Assembly: GCA_013339765.2 (NCBI GenBank)
Contig: CM023448.1
Location: 111,503,008-111,567,007 of the forward strand
Length of the DNA stretch: 64,000 nucleotides
Source: Haemaphysalis longicornis
Lineage: Eukaryota; Arthropoda; Arachnida; Ixodida; Ixodidae
Reading direction: 5' to 3'
The notes beneath the pieces are model-generated. The model saw only the letters and a list, made by a program, of their open reading frames with translations, did no database searches and was not told the DNA's origin. Every line of letters starts with the position of its first letter. Within the stretch, counting starts at the first letter, position 1. The translations under genes were made by a program, and so were the position numbers. Shown here piece after piece: positions 55,485 through 64,000 of the stretch.

Positions 55485-55610
55485 ATCTCCGTGCTTGCAG
55501 CGCGCTGCCCCAGCGGCGGGGTTCAACATGGCGGCTTCCGTAGCAGACGACGCAGTTGTCTCCACCCGTCACGGAGGGGCGGCGAGGAGGAACATCCAGG
55601 CACCCTACCC
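55485..55610 (+). repeat. Dispersed repeat family D4, plus copy
   Basis: cagcggcggggttcaacatg, gcggcttccg, gttgtctccacccgtcacgg, aggggcggcgaggaggaaca: collinear with the minus copy at 52745-52910. Confidence 0.6.
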
Positions 55611-55907
55611 GCCAGGTTCTGCACGTCCGCCCCGCGGTGGATGAGGTCAACGCGAGCCGACGTCCTGCATCCGGCATCCTGCACCCGACACCACTCAATG
55701 CCTCCTCCTGCTCCGCCTCTCTTATTCGATGTCAGCTGAAGGGAGGCAGCGGAGAACAGCCCTTCGTCTGACGTGATCAATAATTGCGTCCGCAAGTGGC
55801 AGGGACGCAGCCCGCGGCCGGACAGGAGGGAGCGGACAGCCGCGTTCTTCGACGAAGCACTTGGGCCGAACGACATGAACGCCCGAAACTGCCGCGTTCT
55901 TTTTTGT

Positions 55908-56048
55908 GCGTGCGTGCGTGCGTGCGTGCGCGTGTGCGTGCGCGTGCGCGTGCGTGTGTGTGTGTGTGTGTGTGTGGGTGTGTGTGTGTGTGTGTGTGTG
56001 GTGTGTGTGTGTGTGTGTTGTGTGTGTGTGTGTGGTGTGTGTGGGTGT

Positions 56049-56099
<51 letters not shown>

Positions 56100-56143
56100 G
56101 CGTGTGCGTGTGCATGTGCGTGCGCGCGCGCGCGCGCGCGTGC
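55908..56143. repeat. (GT)n/(GC)n compound microsatellite
   Basis: About 236 bp of TGCG, GTGT and CGCG units. The long Cys/Val and His/Thr frames on both strands are artefacts. Confidence 0.97.
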
Positions 56144-56643
56144 GCAAGGAGGGACCTTGCAGAGCTGCCGCTTATACCATATATCAACAGTAAAAATCGC
56201 GCCAGAAATATGAGGTATTTGCGTCCTCGTGAGTAGTATAAAGCTACAAGGTGCTGGGAGCATTGCACAGGGTTTCGGAGTGCCCGACTGTGAAAAGGAC
56301 TGCTTTCCCTTCACTGTAGTAAGGAGTGCAAGAAGGGCTGCGATCTCGCTTCTGTGCGAAAAACAACGTTCCTTGCTTCTTCGCCGCGTGCGCAGCCCAA
56401 CGAGGGCGAGGGTCGTGACTGCTGTTGCGAAAATACAACGCCCACACTTCGGAATCAAATTTTCGGTATTTTGTTTTAAAAAGTGCCCGACAATTTCACT
56501 TTTAGGAGTTCAGTTGGCACTAAAATTGACACTTTTGGGTATTGATTGAGCGCGGTCACAACAGGGAAACTGCAGGCAGGTGTGTCGCCTATAACCGGGT
56601 GCAAGAGAATAACGATCCACACAGCCGTAAGATCTCGTTTTCA
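56144..56643. other. No recognisable gene
   Basis: A 106-aa plus frame (56229-56549) is unsupported. This is the 5' flank of hAT-1. Confidence 0.4.
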
Positions 56644-56815
56644 CTCTTCGCCAGGGTGTCTAACCGGAACCGGAACCGAGCCGAAAACCGGAACCGAACC
56701 CGAATTTTAGCCCGGAACCGGAACTGAACCGGAACCGTATTTCTTCCGCCATTTGGGAACTGAACCCGAACCGGAACGAATCGAAGGAACCGTTCCGAAC
56801 CGGTTCCGGGGCCTC

Positions 56816-58188
56816 AAAAATGTGATTTCTAGCTTTCCATTTCGGCACCCTACCTTGCGTTTGAAGATATTTTGCCACTCGCCAGACAGAACCACGAAAT
56901 ATTTTGCGTAGTCTGCAGTTCCCAAGGCCCATCATGTTCTCTTATTATTATTGCCCTCAATTTATTGCAACGTTGTCCGGTATACTATCAGTTTGCGTTA
57001 GGTACTGCCCATCTCTCCCAATTATCTTTTACATTTAGCATAACTTAAGTTAGAATGCATATTCCGAGGCAATATATAGAATATTCTTCATGGTTTCTAT
57101 CTGCATGGTGCTTAAAATCGTGTAAAGTTTTCAATGTGTTGTTAATTCGCATGCATACCTGTCCGCTTGTGAAGGCCTTCAGGTACACCATCAACAATAA
57201 ATTAATATCTTCCATTTATTCTAGTTTGAATAGGTAGTTACATACAAACAGCACTGAGACACCAACACTCGCAGTTCTCAGAATTAACGTCACTCTTTCT
57301 TGTATACAGTGCCGTTGTGTCCTTTGGTTACTGCTCTAAGAGGACATGAGATATAAAAAAACGGGGAATTCTATTTCCACTTTTAAAGTATATTTGATAG
57401 CATTTTCATGTTATCTTGAATCTGCTCAACCTTAAACTTAAGAGGCGGATATATTGAAGTCGATTAGTGCGGGTTAGCGGGTAGACTGGGGTGAATTAGG
57501 TGATGGAATGAGCTAATGTGAATTAGTGGGACTGGTGTGTTGATTAATTTGGATTAAAGGAATTAGCGGGTCAGTTAAGGCGGATTCGATGGTCGGACCA
57601 AACATGATATCTTTGGGGTCCTTGGCATTTAGAAATTTTGCCGCGCTCTCCTTCTCGACCAATCAGGAAATTTTGTCACGCACAAAGTACCCGCAAATTT
57701 GTGTGACAACGCCTGAATGCTATAAAAGGTTTTCTTTATGCCCGTATTGCGCTATTATGTTCTTGTTATATTAACATTGACATCTGGGACTAAAGTTATT
57801 AACGAATTGCCTAATGCATATTTTATATTCATCAAAGGGTTTTTAAAACGTGTGTATATATGAGGGGAGACAGTTGGAAAGAAACTAAACTGCAAGAAAA
57901 AAAGGGAGGGAAGATCAACTGGTTTCATGCAAAGACGCCCGATAGCATTCTTCAATACCTTCTATTTGTGTTACCGTTATGCAGCCTCCCACACGTGTAG
58001 CATCTTAACCCCCGAACACAGCCCCCTCTAAACTGAGGAAGCGGCGATAGCACGTGCGGTTAGCCAAAGCGGCGCCAAAACTCTCATAACAGACTCTTAG
58101 CAGGCGTGGCCCAATTTTGCCAACAGTCGATTGCATGTTACAACCCTTCCGATGATCAATCAGAGACCACCAACGTGACCAGTCACGA
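56816..58188. other. hAT-1 interior; weak minisatellite at 57440-57595
   Basis: A/T-rich without long frames. At 57440-57595 imperfect units such as gaattagtgggact and gggttagcgggtag recur. Confidence 0.5.
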
Positions 58189-58700
58189 TTGTATGGGCAC
58201 CAGCTCATACTGGCATCCCCGGCAAACAAGATCACCGACCTCGTGGGTCGAGATTTGACTCGCTTAGCCAGCGCTGATGAAGCCCGGCCCGAGTGCATGC
58301 ATCCTGCAGTCACAGACCAGGAAATTACTCAGAAATATGGCCTCTTCCATGGAACGTATTCCTCCCCGCACAAATCGCTACCGATTAACCGCTACCGATT
58401 ACTCCGCACCCTGTGGGCATACCCCTTCCCACACAACACCAGAATTCACCTCTTTGACGGGACACAACTCTCTCCATTTAGTTGCTTCTGTGGAGAGCCT
58501 GGGAACATCATACACATAGTAGGCAGCTGCGACAAGTGTGCCGTAGATCCACCCAACCTCCACGTTTCCATAAAGAATTGGGAGACAGCCATGGCCAGCT
58601 CCGGCCTGGAAGATCAGTTGCTCTTGATGGAAACGGCTGTCGATTCAGCCCCCTCGAATGAGGTCGCCTCTCTGCGCCTTTGCCTCGATTTAATTAAACT
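58189..58700 (+). pseudogene. I-type LINE ORF2 3' end inside hAT-1
   Basis: The frame reads VTDQEITQKYGLFHGTYSSP, PHKSLPINRYRLLRTLWAYP and LHLFDGT-type motif (here IHLFDGTQLSPFSCFCGEPG), then HIVGSCDKC and IKNWETAMASSGLEDQ. It parallels the post-RNase H tail of the LINE at 13722-14475, including the C-x-C...H...C knuckle. 5'-truncated after the RNase H domain. The 3' UTR reads gatttaattaaacttcatt and passes into (CT)n. Confidence 0.72.
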
Positions 58701-58702
58701 TC

Positions 58703-58721
58703 ATTCTCTCTCTCTCTCTCT

Positions 58722-58762
<41 letters not shown>
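58703..58762. repeat. (CT)n tail of the LINE fragment
   Basis: About 60 bp of CT with two interruptions, directly after the LINE 3' tip. Confidence 0.93.
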
Positions 58763-58765
<3 letters not shown>

Positions 58766-59092
58766 AAGTGATCATTACTGCTGCTTGTGACTTCACTTGC
58801 CTATCATCTTTCCTAGAGCCCAATTGCTGTCACCAGTCGCTGAAGGGCCATTAGCAAATTCCTATCTCCGATTTTGCCCTATCCAATGCCGTCCTATACA
58901 CGCCTTCCAATGAGTCTTTGTATCCATTCTTTCTTTCTAACAGCTCTGTTAGCAGATAAAAGATGAGCAGAAAGAAATTTCTCTAAATGTCACCCCCCAC
59001 GCTTGGCAGTCGGCGCCACATACTCGTCACACTACCAGAGAAAACATTTTGCAGGTACAGTTAAAGGAGCTCTTCAGCACTTTAGATAAACT
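58763..59092. other. hAT-1 interior, no feature seen
   Basis: Unremarkable DNA between the LINE tail and the SINE. Confidence 0.5.
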
Positions 59093-59354
59093 CGCCGCGG
59101 TGGCTCAGAGGCTAAGGCGTTGCGCTGCTGAGCCCACAGACGCGATTTAGATTCCCGGCCGCGGCGGCCACTTTTCTGATGGAAGCGAAAACGCTCGTGT
59201 GTCCGAAATTTCGGTGCACGTAAAGATCCCCAGGTGGTCAAAATTATTCCGGAGCCCTCCACTATGGCGCGCCTCGTCGTCGGCGTTGCGTGGGCGCCTT
59301 AAACCCAACAATAAATAAATAAATAAATAATAAATAAATAAATAAATAAATAAA
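59093..59354 (+). repeat. SINE family T1, full-length plus copy inside hAT-1
   Basis: Head cgccgcggtggctcagagg and ctaaggcgttgcgctgctga, decayed B box (atttagattccc), body gatccccaggtggtcaaaat and ggagccctccac, end cttaaacccaac, then an (AAAT)n tail at 59311-59354. Confidence 0.88.
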
Positions 59355-59927
59355 AAGCAGTAAATAAATAAATCAACACTTTCGATAAACGCTTTCACTC
59401 TTCTCCGCATCTGTAAGCACTGCGAAAACTATAGCTATTGCCAGCACAGAGCAACAGTGCGTGATTTGCTCGTCGCTGCGGATACACCTTCCGTTTTGCT
59501 TCGCTTTTATGGCTTTTTGTAAGTGGTTATCAAATGCGTTCTATTCTGCACTTAAGGAAAGCCGGCAAACAGCCACTACACCACTGTAATGACGTCATTC
59601 AGCGGTCGAAGAACGCGAAGACCGGGAAGGAGAGAAAAAAATTTTGAACAAGTTTCTATGTTATCTGACGAGGAGACGGCAGTAATTTTTGGCTGAGGCA
59701 CATTGCGACCCCATTATCTAATGTGTTGGTTGACTACTTTCTGCACGCACTCAAGATTTAGAAAAAAGTTGAAAAAAGTGTTGCATGGTCGCATTAGTTT
59801 GGCGAACAAAAAATATTCGGACAAAGAAACCTTCATTATGACTTTGTTTTTATGCCGACTTGATAAGGAAACGCTAAAACGAGCAAAAAAAATTAACAGA
59901 AAAAAACACGCCTGCTTTTTTTCTTTG
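59355..59927. other. hAT-1 interior, no gene recognised
   Basis: A basic 81-aa plus frame (59703-59948) has no transposase motif. Confidence 0.45.
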
Positions 59928-60077
59928 AACCCGTTTCAACCCGTTTGAACCGGTTCGAACCGGTTCTAACCGGAACGGAATGGTGCTCTGGAACTGAACC
60001 CGAACCGAACCCGAAAGGCTTGAACCCGAACCCGAACCGAACCCGAAAAAATTCCGGTTCGACACCCTGCTCTTCGC

Positions 60078-60521
60078 CACATTACATTTGCATCGCAATC
60101 GAAATCTGTACTGACGTCTGTGTATTCTCCATTGTTATGAATGAAAAGGCTAAAGAGAGGGAGAAAGAAAGAGAAACAGCGAGAGTAAACGTTTGTCTGA
60201 CCAAACGTTAGTGGTTGAGCCGTCACTCAGCGGGCTCGGCTGGCCTCAGTTCCGGTACCCTTGGGTCCTGACTGCAGCCCCGCACGGGTGACCAGAGTGA
60301 GTTAGTCAACGTGGTCGGAGCTGGGCCGCTGTTTGCGAGAAGGGTTGTGGATAGCGTGAAAGACGGGGTCTGTTGGCAGGCCTACACGACGTGGTAAGTG
60401 TTATATGTGAGGGGCAGATGTGGCCGTTGAGGGGTATAGGGTAAGACGTGGAGGATGGGTGCGGTGCAGTAGGCATTTGTTTGTGAGCAACGTACGCCAG
60501 ATTAATGTTTACTCCTATGCA
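60078..60521 (-). other. Older sequence interrupted by hAT-3, left half
   Basis: The minus strand is open across 60578-60306 with a Pro/Ser/His-rich product (PTAPHPSSTSYPIPLNGH, RPANRPRLSRYPQPF). It adjoins, across the hAT-3 insertion, another Pro-rich minus frame at 63908-63666. I recognise no family. A small palindrome aacgtttg...caaacgtt sits at 60189-60210. Confidence 0.3.
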
Positions 60522-60874
60522 GTGTTGTACACGTTCCTCCAAAATAGGAACGAAAGCTCGTTCCTCGTTCCTTGCCAATTTTGAAACGAGTTCCCGTTAC
60601 AAGTTCCTTTATTCCGAAAGGAACGCGTTCCAGTTCCACTTCGAAAATTGGAACGGGTCGTTACATTCACGTTACAATTAGGTTTTTGAATTAAAATATA
60701 GTGTCGGATAATCCTGGGTCGAAATTAAGTGAGACATTTAAAACTCACATCGAACTTCTTATATTATACGAATATTGACACCGCCGGCAGCAGATTATCT
60801 GGAGATAAAGATAATCAAAAGAAACACTCCTAGGCGAATTTTTTCAGGGAGCACCGGACAAACTCCAGACGGCT

Positions 60875-61045
60875 CGAGGACATTTCGGTGCACGATATTT
60901 CGGTGCGGAAATTTCGGTGTACGGACATATCGGTGTACGGACATATCGGTGTACGGGCGTTTCGGTGCACGCACATTTCGGTGTACGGACATTTCGGTGT
61001 ACGGACATTTCGGTGTACGGACATTTCGGCGACCAAATTATCCGG
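60875..61045 (+). repeat. 18-bp minisatellite, plus orientation, in hAT-3
   Basis: About nine units of acatttcggtgtacgg with small changes. The Cys/Thr/Ile/Ser/Val frames here are translation artefacts. Confidence 0.92.
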
Positions 61046-62805
61046 TGCTTGCCTGTTTGCGACAGCCGTTATATTTTTATTTCCGCTTAACGTGGGTTAT
61101 GGACAACAATCTGGAGGAGTGAATTTATTTTTTGATTGATTCCATGTTCGATCTTTGCCAGGTATTCTTAGAAATTCTACATTTATATATTTTTGTTTAA
61201 TACCTCTTCTTGGGGACACCTGTTATGTAGCCGATTGAATTCTTTAGCACACGTTTTTTTTTTTCATTTACGACAGGTTGTTAATTTATATTCGCTCTTT
61301 TTTAGCTAAGACAATTACCCGTGTTTACGATGGTCTACCGCCTCTTTTGTATTTTTTTTAAATTACACACCCTCAAATTACATAAATTACATGCACACTC
61401 TCAATATCCAAAAAGTAACGAAAATGAGCTAGCCCCCCAGAATGAAGAAAACCTTATGAAGAGTATTACGTAGGCTGGGCTGCCTTGCTAAAATGAATTC
61501 GGGAACACTGGTCTAGGATATTGTCGGGCAGGAAAAACGGGCCTTTTGGAAAACAGCCGCAGGTTCTAATGTCCTAAATGCTGATTAACGCGTACTGGTT
61601 GTGCATGCAAATTCTACCCATTGTGTTCGGGACAACCAACCTTCGTTTAATGTTTACAAGGCTACATTTACCACATTTTAATTCTTTGTTCTAGCGCCCC
61701 CCCCTTCCACCTCCCGCCTGTAAGCTCGAATCTCGACTAGATTTCTTCTTCAGCCATATTATTTTCTGTTTCCCGTGAAAATCCTACTGGCGTGGTGGAG
61801 TTCACGGTCTCCGAAGCGTCACCGCAGTGATTTTTTATTTTTGATTTAGAACATACTGCTAGCCTCTGCAGGAATTGGGTGATACATTCAGAACAATGAC
61901 ATAGCACACTTCGTGTTTAAAACAGAGAAAAAGCTTTACATTCACCATGGGCGCACGAAACCTCTATAATGTGACACAAAAAGCCACCCAAAAAGCCTCT
62001 GAGAACACAATGGCCACTATCGTTTGCTGGCTACGCCCTTCCGCGCGTCGCGGTCATATCGATGGCGCCCCCACTCCAGGAATCGCTCTTTCTGCGCCTT
62101 CAGTCGCCCCCTTGGGATTTACCTCATCAAGTCGCGTTTATGAAGGATACCCCAGATATACATCGCTTCCTCCCATTATAAGGAGCAAAAAAAACATGAA
62201 TAGGCTAGTGTGACGAGAGCGGCAACAGTCGTCTTCAAGTTTGCGAAGTCCAGTCGACGCAATGGTGAAGCACAAGTGACACCCCTCTCTCTCTACTTAG
62301 GGGGATGATTGCCGGTGGGGCTCAGCTTTCCCCTCCCCTAAGTAACGCCACCGTAAGTGCGATCGTTGGTTTGTTAGTTTTAAGTAGAACTGACACCGAA
62401 TGCAACGAAGGCGAGATTGATTGAGAGAATAATTAAAACGAAATGCACACGCGCCTAATCGACCTCGTTTTTCTGTTGTTTTTTCGCGGAAGTTTTGCTG
62501 GGGGGGGGGGAATAGACTAAAAGCAGCAGCGTCTTGCACCGTTGGGTGAAGTGAAGGAAAGCGCTTTGGTAACACTTAAAGTATTAGGGTTGTTCACATG
62601 AATGTTACAATAACAAAAAATGGTTGAACGGATCCAAATTAACAACGTTAATTTTTACCATCTACTACAGAAATTGGGTTTCACGTGGCAATGCTCCGCC
62701 AGGGTTTAGCGTTCGTTTCCACGAACGGCGGCGCAAGCACAAGTCTCGAACGTAAAATCATATCAAGTCACGAAATTACAATATTAAAGCTAAAATGTTC
62801 AAAGA
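61046..62805. other. hAT-3 interior between inverted minisatellites
   Basis: A/T-rich first half. From 61930 to 62215 there is a G+C-richer block with an 88-aa frame, unrecognised. A G10 run is at 62501-62510. Confidence 0.45.
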
Positions 62806-62935
62806 ATGCCTGGGACATCCCCTCACTCAAAATGTCTGGGCCAAGACGTCGTGCACCAAAATGTCCGTGCACAGAAATGTCCACACCGAAAATCCTGGAC
62901 CGAAATGTCCGACGCCGAAATGTCCGGATCCCGTT
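62806..62935 (-). repeat. 18-bp minisatellite, inverted copy, in hAT-3
   Basis: Units such as ccgaaatgtccg and caccaaaatgtccgtg are the reverse complement of the 60875-61045 array, more diverged. Confidence 0.88.
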
Positions 62936-63156
62936 TAGCAGTCGGTCCGTTTCGTTGGCTACGTTGTTACCGGGTTGACCGGGACCGGTCTGCTCCTGAG
63001 CGCGCGGAAGGGCGAGTAGGAAGGGTGCGGAGGCACGGACATGGCGAAGGCAGGCCCGCGGAACCAATCCCCCTACCGCGACGAATGCCCAAGTGCACAG
63101 CCGGGTCCCGGTCAACCCAGTAACAACGCATACGACAGAACGGACGGACTGCTAAA
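62934..63156. repeat. Imperfect palindrome, ~52-bp arms
   Basis: Left arm agcagtcggtccgtttcg ... gttaccgggttgaccgggac (62938-62986). The right arm is its inverse, gtcccggtcaacccagtaac ... acggacggactgct (63106-63153). The spacer is about 115 bp. Probably a small foldback or MITE nested in hAT-3; no clear target duplication. Confidence 0.82.
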
Positions 63157-63643
63157 ACTCTCTAGTCTTTCCCCGCCAGGGACCAATTCTATGGGCCAGA
63201 CGCGCATTCTGGCCTCCCCAGACAAACGATGAAGGGTGAAAAGCATTCTCGCGGCTACGCTATTCACCCGTCGAACGCTGCGTAAGCAACCAGCATGAAA
63301 GCAAGCACAAGCTGCGGCCTGCTGCGTGGTTATTCTTCTGCCTTTGACCTTCGAGGAAGCACTTACGGCTGAAGGGCAGGCAACTTGATTAGTCTATAGG
63401 ACAAGAAACGCAGTAGCGCTTTGTGGATTTTTGTACTCGAGCCTTGGCATCAAAAACAGCCAAATCCTAGCGATGTAACGGCAGGAACGCCGTTCCTGCC
63501 GTTCCTTCAAAAACGTAACGAGTTACCGTTACAGTTCCACCGACCCTTAATGTAACGGTGGCGTTCCTCCGTTCCTCCAAAAAGGAACTAGTTCCAGGAA
63601 CGCCGTTCCTTGTAACGCCGTTCCGTACAACACTGCTCCTATG

Positions 63644-64000
63644 TTAGTCAACATCGAGGTGGAGGTCAGGAGAAGGTTGCCATAATGCTGGGGCATGTCA
63701 AGGTAACGCAATTGAACAACGGGAGGAGGAAGGCACTGGGCATTGGGTATTGAACCTGAGGGATATGCTCGGCGGGGAAGCGTGCGGGCAGTGGCGTGAG
63801 CCGCCTTCTTCCTCTACTGGGACGAGTGGCCTTAGAGACCAGATGATATAGAGGTGGTGGATGGGGTCGGGGGATTTCGGTATTCATAAGACGAGGAATA
63901 AGAACCACGTAGAATTTTGGGGCAGGTTTGGTGCGGATCCGTATACGTTTTCGGAGGCGGTGGTTTCTTCAGCGGTGATAGTAGATGTGGATAGCGTGGT
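63644..64000 (-). other. Older sequence interrupted by hAT-3, right half
   Basis: The minus frame 63908-63666 is Pro/Arg-rich (IPRPHPPPLYHLV, PLPARFPAEHIP) and unrecognised. It leads towards the hAT-3 target site, beyond which the left half resumes at 60521. Confidence 0.3.

Larger units (their letters stand above)
56644..60077. mobile_element. hAT-like element hAT-1 (56652-60069), 8-bp duplication ctcttcgc
   Basis: The ends CAGGGTGTCTAACCGGAA and the inverse of TTCCGGTTCGACACCCTG match at 17 of 18 positions. ctcttcgc stands directly outside both (56644-56651 and 60070-60077). Both subterminal regions are arrays of gaaccg and gaacccgaac units, 56662-56812 on the left and 59928-60060 on the right. 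CAG-N-G ends with 8-bp duplications are hAT hallmarks. 3418 bp; the interior holds a LINE fragment with (CT)n and a T1 SINE, and no transposase motif. Non-autonomous; presumably moved by a transposase elsewhere. Confidence 0.93.
60522..63643. mobile_element. hAT-like element hAT-3 (60530-63635), 8-bp duplication ctcctatg
   Basis: The left end CAGTGTTGTAC is repeated inverted at the right end (gtacaacactg). ctcctatg flanks it at 60522-60529 and 63636-63643. Both subterminal regions consist of gttcc/ggaac and gttac/gtaac units (60540-60690 and 63478-63625). 3106 bp. The interior holds inverted 18-bp minisatellites and a palindrome, but no transposase; the 88-aa frame at 61947-62213 has no motif. 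A second, truncated family member is at 50255-50350. CAGTG ends and 8-bp duplications fit hAT. Confidence 0.93.

Noticed and set aside
60875..61045. CRISPR-like array
   Set aside because: Units are contiguous with no unique spacers, and the setting is eukaryotic.
60795..61139. Repeat protein with RCTDISVYG units
   Set aside because: It comes from an 18-bp minisatellite open in several frames on both strands; no start, signal or conservation supports a protein.
56652..63635. hAT transposase within the three hAT-like elements
   Set aside because: No frame shows a BED finger, a DDE-type core or a hAT dimerisation motif; all three look non-autonomous.

Overview
The window looks like animal nuclear DNA made almost wholly of transposable-element debris. 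The best fit is an arthropod, most probably a tick. This is inferred from remembered tick-type LINE and tRNA-derived SINE families plus dense simple repeats; no search was run. I see no confident single-copy host gene, no rRNA gene, no functional tRNA gene and no prokaryotic feature. Most open frames are stop-poor low-complexity DNA or frame shadows of broken elements.

Layout. 0-12 kb: old dispersed repeats, a minus-strand LINE tail (2-3 kb), simple repeats, and a composite tRNA-derived repeat (7.65-9.27 kb) split by a 986-bp terminal-inverted-repeat element (8054-9039). 12.1-14.6 kb: plus-strand LINE (RT end plus RNase H) interrupted by a clean 747-bp insertion flanked by ATTAA, ending in (CT)n. 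15-17 kb: a 38-bp micro-element with an 8-bp target duplication, a perfect 18-bp-arm hairpin and a Charlie-like hAT MITE. 18.5-22 kb: two arrays of the same ~136-bp unit in opposite orientation around 2.3 kb. 27.36-31.93 kb: a complete but frame-broken Ty3/gypsy LTR element with tRNA-Trp primer site, CsRn1/Kabuki-like. 33-36 kb: pogo-like ends, one element sitting inside a (TA)n tract. 37.4-39.1 kb: a rearranged LINE, with gag-like ORF1 joined to an inverted pair of RT fragments. 39.7-52 kb: SINEs, a CR1/L2-like LINE 3' end, microsatellites and a degenerate ~160-bp satellite. 53.3-63.6 kb: three DNA transposons with hAT hallmarks (8-bp target duplications and matching ends), each with a different subterminal repeat array, loaded with nested SINE, LINE and minisatellite DNA.

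The elements interact as a nested insertion record rather than a pathway. Several insertions can be dated relative to each other, because the target site is readable on both sides or an uninterrupted copy lies elsewhere in the window. The LTR element has 98% identical LTRs but many frame breaks, so either it moved in trans or the assembly carries indel errors.
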